Positions 59,556 to 64,000 of a stretch of 64,000 nucleotides of DNA are shown here, piece after piece (the first letter of the stretch is position 1; each line of letters starts with the position of its first letter). This DNA is from Intrasporangium flavum (GTDB taxonomy: Bacteria; Actinomycetota; Actinomycetes; Actinomycetales; Dermatophilaceae), in assembly GCF_001956915.1 (NCBI RefSeq), contig NZ_MLJO01000010.1:124001-188000 (forward strand), in the 5' to 3' direction. The notes under the pieces were generated by a model. The model saw nothing but the letters and a program-made list of their open reading frames with translations, made no database searches and was not told where the DNA came from. The translations under genes and the position numbers were made by a program.

Positions 59556-60068
59556 TCAGCCGACCTTGTGGAGCCAGCGCACGGGCGCGCCGTCGCCGGC
59601 CCACCGGAACGGCTCGAGCTCCTCGTCCCACGGCACGCCGAGCAGCAGGTCGATCTCGTCCTGCAGCGCCTCGGCGTCGCCGCGCGTGCGCAGGATCGCC
59701 TCGCGGAGCCGGTCCTCCTGGACGACGGCATCGCCCGAGACCGACGTCATCGTGTGGTGGATGCCGAGGCGCGGCGTGTAGGACCACCGCGCGCCGTCGC
59801 AGCCCACCGACGCGTCCTCGGTGACCTCGTAGCGCAGGCCGTCCCAACCCCGCAGGGCGCTGGCCAGCTCGGCACCCGTGCCGGGCGCCGCCGTCCACGC
59901 CAGCTCGGTGCGCACCATCCGGGGCGCGACGGGCTGGGCGATCCAGTCGAGCGCGACGCGCTGGTCGAGCACGGCCTCGATGGCCCACTGGATGTGCGGG
60001 CACAGCGGCGCCGGCGCCCCGTGGACGAACACGACACCTCGAGTGACCGTTCGCGGCATGACAGACAT
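59556..60068 (-). CDS. DUF3145 family protein
   Basis: The 170-residue start MSVMPRTVTRG has GGAGG 5 bases upstream; longer readings are rejected. The family signature includes GVVFVHGAPAPLCPHIQWAI, LDWIAQPVAPRMVRTEL, and YTPRLGIHHTM, ending in FRWAGDGAPVRWLHKVG. It is conserved in actinobacteria and without known function. It is transcribed alone, ending at a strong hairpin. Confidence 0.87.
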   Translation of the reverse strand: MSVMPRTVTRGVVFVHGAPAPLCPHIQWAIEAVLDQRVALDWIAQPVAPRMVRTELAWTAAPGTGAELASALRGWDGLRYEVTEDASVGCDGARWSYTPRLGIHHTMTSVSGDAVVQEDRLREAILRTRGDAEALQDEIDLLLGVPWDEELEPFRWAGDGAPVRWLHKVG

Positions 60069-60286
60069 CCGAACCTCCTCCAGTTGCAGGGACGTCTTCC
60101 CCAACGCCTGCCACCTGGGAGCCGGAACCGTCGCGCGGTCGTACTCAGTGTCCGATATGTCTGATGTGGTCGTGCTCACCGTGCTCCGGCACGGAGCACT
60201 CGCCCATTGTGCCCCACGAGACACACGCGCACCAGCACTTCGCCCAAACCGGTCATCGCCGGGCGGGCGTGCGCATCAGCGACCGG

Positions 60287-60628
60287 TCAGGAGCCGGCTG
60301 GGACGCCGGGGAAGAGCACGACGTCCTCGCCGCGGACCTCGACGCGGTGCGTGGCGACCGGACGCGTCGCCGGCAGGCACATCGGCCGGCCGTCGGACAG
60401 GCAGAAGCGTGTCGCGTGCAGCGGGCACTCCACCTCCCCCGCCTCGATCCAGCCGTCGGCGAGCGAGGCGTCCTCGTGCGAGCACGTGTCGTCGAGCGCG
60501 TAGTAGGTCCCGTCGTCGTCACGGAACAGCGAGATCGGCTCGTCGGTGCCGGTGAGGTCGGTCGGCAGGACGAGCGCCTCGCCCGGCTCGACGTCGTCGA
60601 CCGCCGCCACGCGGATGCCGTCACTCAT
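60287..60628 (-). CDS. Rieske [2Fe-2S] ferredoxin-like protein
   Basis: The 113-residue protein is a single Rieske domain: DDTCSHEDASLADG (Cys-X-His) and VECPLHATRFCL (Cys-X2-His) ligate the cluster. The start MSDGIRVAAVDDVEPGEA matches NirD-like and dioxygenase ferredoxin subunits. No oxygenase partner is nearby. In actinobacteria this protein often stands near suf genes, which are not seen here. Confidence 0.87.
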   Translation of the reverse strand: MSDGIRVAAVDDVEPGEALVLPTDLTGTDEPISLFRDDDGTYYALDDTCSHEDASLADGWIEAGEVECPLHATRFCLSDGRPMCLPATRPVATHRVEVRGEDVVLFPGVPAGS

Positions 60629-60830
60629 GCGTTCTCGCCCCTCGCCGTCCCGGTCGCGGTCCGGGCGCGGTCGCGCGCCCGGCAGGACGGGTCGAGCCGT
60701 CCCGCGAGCGAGCCTAGAGGGTCGTCGCGACACAGCCGGCAGTGCCCCGGACCGACCCGCGGTCCCGGGCACGCCGGTCGCTAGACTCCGTGCCGACCCG
60801 ACGCCGGCACCACGTCGACGGCCGGGTCCC

Positions 60831-60907
60831 GGGGCAGTAGCTCAGCCGGTCAGAGCAGCGGACTCATAATCCGTCGGTCCAGGGTTCAAGCCCCTGCTGC
60901 CCCACCA
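60831..60907 (+). tRNA. tRNA with CAT anticodon (Met, or Ile2)
   Basis: GGGGCAG pairs with CTGCCCC. The D arm is TAGCTCAGCCGGTCAGAGCA, the anticodon arm CGGACTCATAATCCG, and the T arm CCAGGGTTCAAGCCCCTG. CCA is encoded at the 3' end. Elongator Met is most likely; an isoleucine tRNA modified by TilS cannot be excluded. An IS element lies 7 bases after the CCA. Confidence 0.95.
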
Positions 60908-60913
60908 CGCACC
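60899..60913 (+). repeat. Left 15-bp target duplication of the IS element
   Basis: GCCCCACCACGCACC, which includes the last bases and CCA of the tRNA, recurs exactly at 62,265-62,279. The exact match at both element ends marks a target-site duplication. Confidence 0.75.
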
Positions 60914-62264
60914 TGTATGACTTCGCCTGTTGGTTGACGTTTGGGCTTCGGGTGATGCCTGACGATGTTTCGGCTGATGCTTGACAGCTGTTCCGGCTGA
61001 TCCTTGACGCTCCCTTGATGAGGGAGATGAGCGTGGCGGAGCAGCGGTACAAGGCGGTGCTGGCGGTCATCGGCGATGGCCGGACCGTCAGCGAGGTCGC
61101 GGCGTCCTGGGGTGTGTCCCGGCAGACGCTGCATGCGTGGCTGGCCCGGTATGAGGCCGAGGGCCTGGAGGGGCTGGCGGATCGGTCCCACCGGCCGGTG
61201 TCCTGTCCGCACCAGATGGACCCGGGGGTGGAGGTGGCCGTGTTGGAGGCGCGGCGTCGGCATCCGGGCTGGGGTCCGCGGCGGATCGTGTTCGAGCTCG
61301 GCAAGGGTGGCGTGGTGGCCAGCGAGTCCGGGGTGTACCGGGCGTTGCGGCGGGCCGGGCTCATCGAGCCCGGCCTGCGACGGCGTGAGCAGCGCGACTG
61401 GCGCCGCTGGGAACGAGCCCGCCCGAACGAGCTGTGGCAGCTGGACGTCGTGGGCGGGATCCTGCTGGCCGACGGCACCACGCTCAAGTGCCTGACCGGA
61501 GTCGATGACCACTCCCGGTTCTGCGTGTCGGCGCGGCTGCTGGTCAAGGAACGGATGCAGCCGGTGTGTGACGCGTTCACACTCGCGTTGTCGACCCACG
61601 GGGTGCCCGAGCAGGTCCTGACCGACAACGGCCGGGTCTTCACCGGCCGGTTCAACCATCCGCCGGTGGAAGTGCTGTTCGACCGGATCTGCCGGACCAA
61701 CGGGATCGAGCACCTGCTGACCCAGCCGCGCTCCCCGACGACCACCGGCAAGATCGAGCGGTTCCACCGGTCGTTGCGGGCCGAGTTCCTCACCGGAGCC
61801 GTGTTCCAGGACCTGGCCGAGGCCCAGGCCCGGCTCGATGCCTGGGTCGGCACCTACAACCACGACCGCCCCCATCAGGCGCTCGAGATGCACACCCCAG
61901 CGGAGCGGTACGGCACCGGCCCCCGGCGTGCCCTGAGCCCCGAACCCGACCGCACCGGTCCGGAGTGGGTGGCCCGGAAGGTGTCAACGTGCGGGGTCGT
62001 GTGCGTGTCCTGGCAACAGGTGTCGGTCGGGCGCCACCGGGCCGGGGAACGCTGCGACGTGCACGTCGCGCCCGACATCCTGCAGTTCTGGATCGGCAAC
62101 GAACTCCTGCGCACCGTCAAGCGCAGCAGCACCGGGCCCGTACGCAACAAGAGACCCCTGGGAGGCGCCACGACCAAGACCCGCAACAACACGGCAAACT
62201 GAACAGACACGAGCGGCAAGGATCAACCGGCACAGCACTGTCGCCCATCAGCCGAAGGTCAACA
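60914..62264 (+). mobile_element. IS481-family insertion sequence (1,351 bp)
   Basis: The ends are 5'-TGT...ACA-3' and form imperfect inverted repeats (14 of the first 20 bases match). One transposase gene fills the element. The left end has four 17-bp repeats related to TTCGGCTGATGCTTGAC, beginning at 60,922, 60,947, 60,969 and 60,992. The right end has two inverted copies at 62,215-62,231 and 62,240-62,256. These are probably transposase-binding sites. A 15-bp direct repeat flanks the element. Confidence 0.85.
61018..62202 (+). CDS. IS481-family transposase
   Basis: The product has 394 residues from the ATG; a TTG just before it, or MSVAEQRYKAVL three codons later, are alternatives. The N-terminus is a helix-turn-helix (RTVSEVAASWGVSRQTLHAW). 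The DDE catalytic core shows QLDVVGG, VLTDNGRVFTG, and TTGKIERFHRSLRAEF with its Glu. The C-terminal YNHDRPHQALEMHTPAERY is diagnostic for the family. A further 80-residue strand-rich extension follows. The frame is intact, so the element may be active. Confidence 0.92.
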   Translation: MREMSVAEQRYKAVLAVIGDGRTVSEVAASWGVSRQTLHAWLARYEAEGLEGLADRSHRPVSCPHQMDPGVEVAVLEARRRHPGWGPRRIVFELGKGGVVASESGVYRALRRAGLIEPGLRRREQRDWRRWERARPNELWQLDVVGGILLADGTTLKCLTGVDDHSRFCVSARLLVKERMQPVCDAFTLALSTHGVPEQVLTDNGRVFTGRFNHPPVEVLFDRICRTNGIEHLLTQPRSPTTTGKIERFHRSLRAEFLTGAVFQDLAEAQARLDAWVGTYNHDRPHQALEMHTPAERYGTGPRRALSPEPDRTGPEWVARKVSTCGVVCVSWQQVSVGRHRAGERCDVHVAPDILQFWIGNELLRTVKRSSTGPVRNKRPLGGATTKTRNNTAN

Positions 62265-62279
62265 GCCCCACCACGCACC
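62265..62279 (+). repeat. Right 15-bp target duplication of the IS element
   Basis: This is the second copy of the tRNA-derived 15-mer. It is a tRNA 3'-end remnant without function. Confidence 0.75.
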
Positions 62280-62314
62280 GCACCGATCGGCCCGGACGAG
62301 GCCGTCACGCGTCG

Positions 62315-62722
62315 TCAGATGGTTCGGGGTCCGCGGAGCCGGGCGACGAGGGCCCAGATGATCGCGACGTCGAGAGCGATGATGACGATCGCCCACACCG
62401 GGTAGTAGGGCAGCCACATGAACTGCGAGACGGCCGACAGAATCGCGACGATGATCGCCACGACGAACGACCAGCCCTGGTTCATGATCATGGCCACGCC
62501 CAGCCCGATCGCGACCAGGCCGAGCACGAGATGGACCCAGCCCCACGTCGTGGTGTCGAACTTGTAGATGTAGCTGCCCGTCACGACGAAGCGCTGGTCG
62601 TTGACGATGGCGGCCAGGCCCTGCAGGGCCTGGAAGATGCCGACCATGACGAGCAGCGATGCGCCCGCCAGCGTGAGGCCCTCGGCCCACGCCATCTTGG
62701 TCGATGACGGCTGACTCGACAT
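62315..62722 (-). CDS. DUF7144-like membrane protein
   Basis: The 135-residue protein has four hydrophobic segments: LTLAGASLLVMVGIFQALQG, VHLVLGLVAIGLGVAMIM, SFVVAIIVAILSAVSQFMWL, and WAIVIIALDVAIIWALVA. The NDQRFVVTGSYIYKFDTTTW loop between the first two is typical of this actinobacterial family. Function unknown. The start after the Ser-rich MSSQPSS is taken; upstream extension is unlikely. Confidence 0.82.
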   Translation of the reverse strand: MSSQPSSTKMAWAEGLTLAGASLLVMVGIFQALQGLAAIVNDQRFVVTGSYIYKFDTTTWGWVHLVLGLVAIGLGVAMIMNQGWSFVVAIIVAILSAVSQFMWLPYYPVWAIVIIALDVAIIWALVARLRGPRTI

Positions 62723-62907
62723 CGGTCCGTCCCCTTCTCTGTCACCGGCACGCCCCTCGCCTGCCCGTGATTCGACGCTAGCCGCGCGGATCGGCGCCCC
62801 ACTCATCCTTCCGGGTTGAAATGCCGAGCGGCCCGGTCAGCGTCGAGGGACGCCGGGACACGCCGGGAGACCGGGCCGACGCGCGACCCGGCCTCCCGGT
62901 GCACGGC

Positions 62908-63384
62908 TCAGCGGCCGGTGGCCGCGATGTAGACGGCGGCGTTGCCGTTCGGGTCGAGCAGGACGGCCGGCGCCAGGCAGCGCGGCGGCAGGGACACGTG
63001 GGCCTCGATCACCGCGTCGCCGGTCGTGGAGAAGGGCACCGTGGCCGTGGGCGGCAGCGCGACGCCGTTGCACGCCACGGTGGCCGACAGCCGCGGCACG
63101 GGGTTGACGCCCGTGGTCGGGATGACGAGGCCCTCGACCTCGACGCGCAGGTCGCCGTTCGCGCGCAGCCGCGCGGTGCCCTCCGAGATGACCCAGGGCG
63201 CCCCTCCGCGGGTGAGGCCGAAGAGGGGCGGGTCGGACAGCTGGCTGCCCTGCAGCGGGGCCCGCAGGATGTCGCTGCGGGGGACGCCGCCGCCGTCCGC
63301 GGAGGCGCTCGCGGTCGCGGCGAGGGCGCCGACCCCGAGGACGAGGCCTGCGACGAACGATGCGGTACGGGAGATTCGGTGCAT
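62908..63384 (-). CDS. Secreted hypothetical protein
   Basis: The 158-residue product has a Sec signal peptide (MHRISRTASFVAGLVLGVG, ending ATASASA) and CAGGAG 6 bases upstream of the ATG. The mature part is strand-rich (ARLRANGDLRVEVEGLVI, LSATVACNGVALPPTATVPF, VIEAHVSLPPRCLAPAVLL) with two Cys that may pair. No anchor is seen, so it is probably released or held at the wall. Family not recognised. Confidence 0.75.
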   Translation of the reverse strand: MHRISRTASFVAGLVLGVGALAATASASADGGGVPRSDILRAPLQGSQLSDPPLFGLTRGGAPWVISEGTARLRANGDLRVEVEGLVIPTTGVNPVPRLSATVACNGVALPPTATVPFSTTGDAVIEAHVSLPPRCLAPAVLLDPNGNAAVYIAATGR

Positions 63385-63495
63385 GTCACACTCCTGCCGA
63401 CGTTGCTGGGGACGGGTTCCCCAGACGAGGACGACAGGACGCCGACGCCCGTTCACTCGGGACCGGCGCGAGCGCGCCGGCGCGACCCGCTGACG

Positions 63496-64000
63496 TCAGC
63501 CGATCCGGTCGAGCAGGGCCAGCGAGCGCTCCACGACGAGAGCGGTGGCGTCGGCGTCGTGGGACGGCAGCGACGCGTCGGTGAACAGGTGCTGGTCGCC
63601 CGGGTAGACGAACAGCTCGGCCGTGTCGGCGCCGGCCAGCTGCACGAGCTCACGCGCCGCGTCGACGTCGCCCTCGAGCCCGAAGAAGGGGTCCTTCTCC
63701 ATGCCGTGCACCTGCACCGGGACGCCGTCGGGCCACGGGCCGAACGCCCACTCCCCCGTGACCGGGAAGCAGGCCTCGTAGAGGAGCGCGCCACGGGCAC
63801 CGGACCGCGTCTGCGCGAGCTGCTGGGCGCGGCCGACGCCGAACGAGATCCCGGCGTAGACGAGGGAGTCCGGCAGCGGGGCGAGCGCGGCCGCGACCCG
63901 GGCGTCGAGCTCCTCGTCGCCGATCGACTTCATGTGCGCGAAGCCTTCGTCGATGCTCGGGGCGACGACACCGTCGAAGAGGTCCGGCGTGTGCACGGTG
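63496..64000 (-). CDS. Dienelactone hydrolase family protein (5' partial)
   Basis: The gene continues past the right edge: the first visible residues (HTPDLFDGVV) match the interior motif that normally follows about 35 N-terminal residues, so a GTG at 63,996 is not the real start. The alpha/beta-hydrolase nucleophile elbow is YAGISFGVGRAQQLAQTR. VPVQVHGMEKDPFF precedes the Asp region, and the catalytic His lies in YPGDQHLFTDASLP. Substrate unknown. Confidence 0.82.
   Translation of the reverse strand, partial: TVHTPDLFDGVVAPSIDEGFAHMKSIGDEELDARVAAALAPLPDSLVYAGISFGVGRAQQLAQTRSGARGALLYEACFPVTGEWAFGPWPDGVPVQVHGMEKDPFFGLEGDVDAARELVQLAGADTAELFVYPGDQHLFTDASLPSHDADATALVVERSLALLDRIG

Noticed and set aside
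61790-62238. Minus-strand frames at the 3' part of the IS element
   Set aside because: They are shadows of the transposase; no regulator or passenger gene is needed to explain the element.

Overview
The window is high-GC DNA with GC-rich third codon positions. It comes from an actinobacterium, most likely Micrococcales and plausibly an Intrasporangiaceae-type genus; the genus is inference. Markers are a fasR-fabD-fabH-acpP-fabF cluster, homodimeric aceE followed by no E2 gene, WhiB, DUF3052 and DUF3145 proteins, an RNase H with a phosphatase-like tail, and a metZ-rhodanese pair.

Positions 1 to about 31,030 look like the late half of a siphovirus prophage, all in one direction apart from three minus-strand genes. 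From left to right it holds: a replication ATPase cut by the window edge, with an iteron-like repeat cluster behind it; small accessory genes; terminase small and large subunits; portal; MuF-like minor capsid protein; scaffold; major capsid protein; five head-tail joining genes; major tail protein with an IPT domain; tail chaperones made by a programmed -1 frameshift; a 1,033-residue tape measure; distal tail and receptor-binding proteins, one carrying an OmpA-like peptidoglycan-binding domain; several small membrane proteins, an endolysin and a holin; and a strong terminator. Beyond that terminator lie a Cdc6-like AAA+ ATPase, two small genes and a non-coding stretch with phased repeats, ending at the 3' end of rnpB. 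No integrase, repressor or left attachment site is in view, so integration at rnpB is a hypothesis.

From 31,030 the DNA is chromosomal. It holds rnpB, then a partner-switching regulatory set (SpoIIE phosphatase, RsbW-like kinase, STAS protein). An RNB ribonuclease, yaaA and an ArsB-like transporter follow. Next is a long minus-strand run: metZ-rhodanese, RNase H, zinc-ribbon protein, Nif3-like protein, tRNA-Val, peroxiredoxin and DUF3052. aceE, a DUF559 gene between near-repeats, and argG (apparently leaderless, with an ARG-box-like site) come next, then the fatty acid synthesis cluster under a candidate FasR operator.

The right end carries a minus-strand rtcB, whiB-HNH and DUF3145 group, a Rieske protein, a CAT-anticodon tRNA with an IS481-type element inserted at its 3' end, and three further minus-strand genes. 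The last of these (dienelactone hydrolase) runs off the window.
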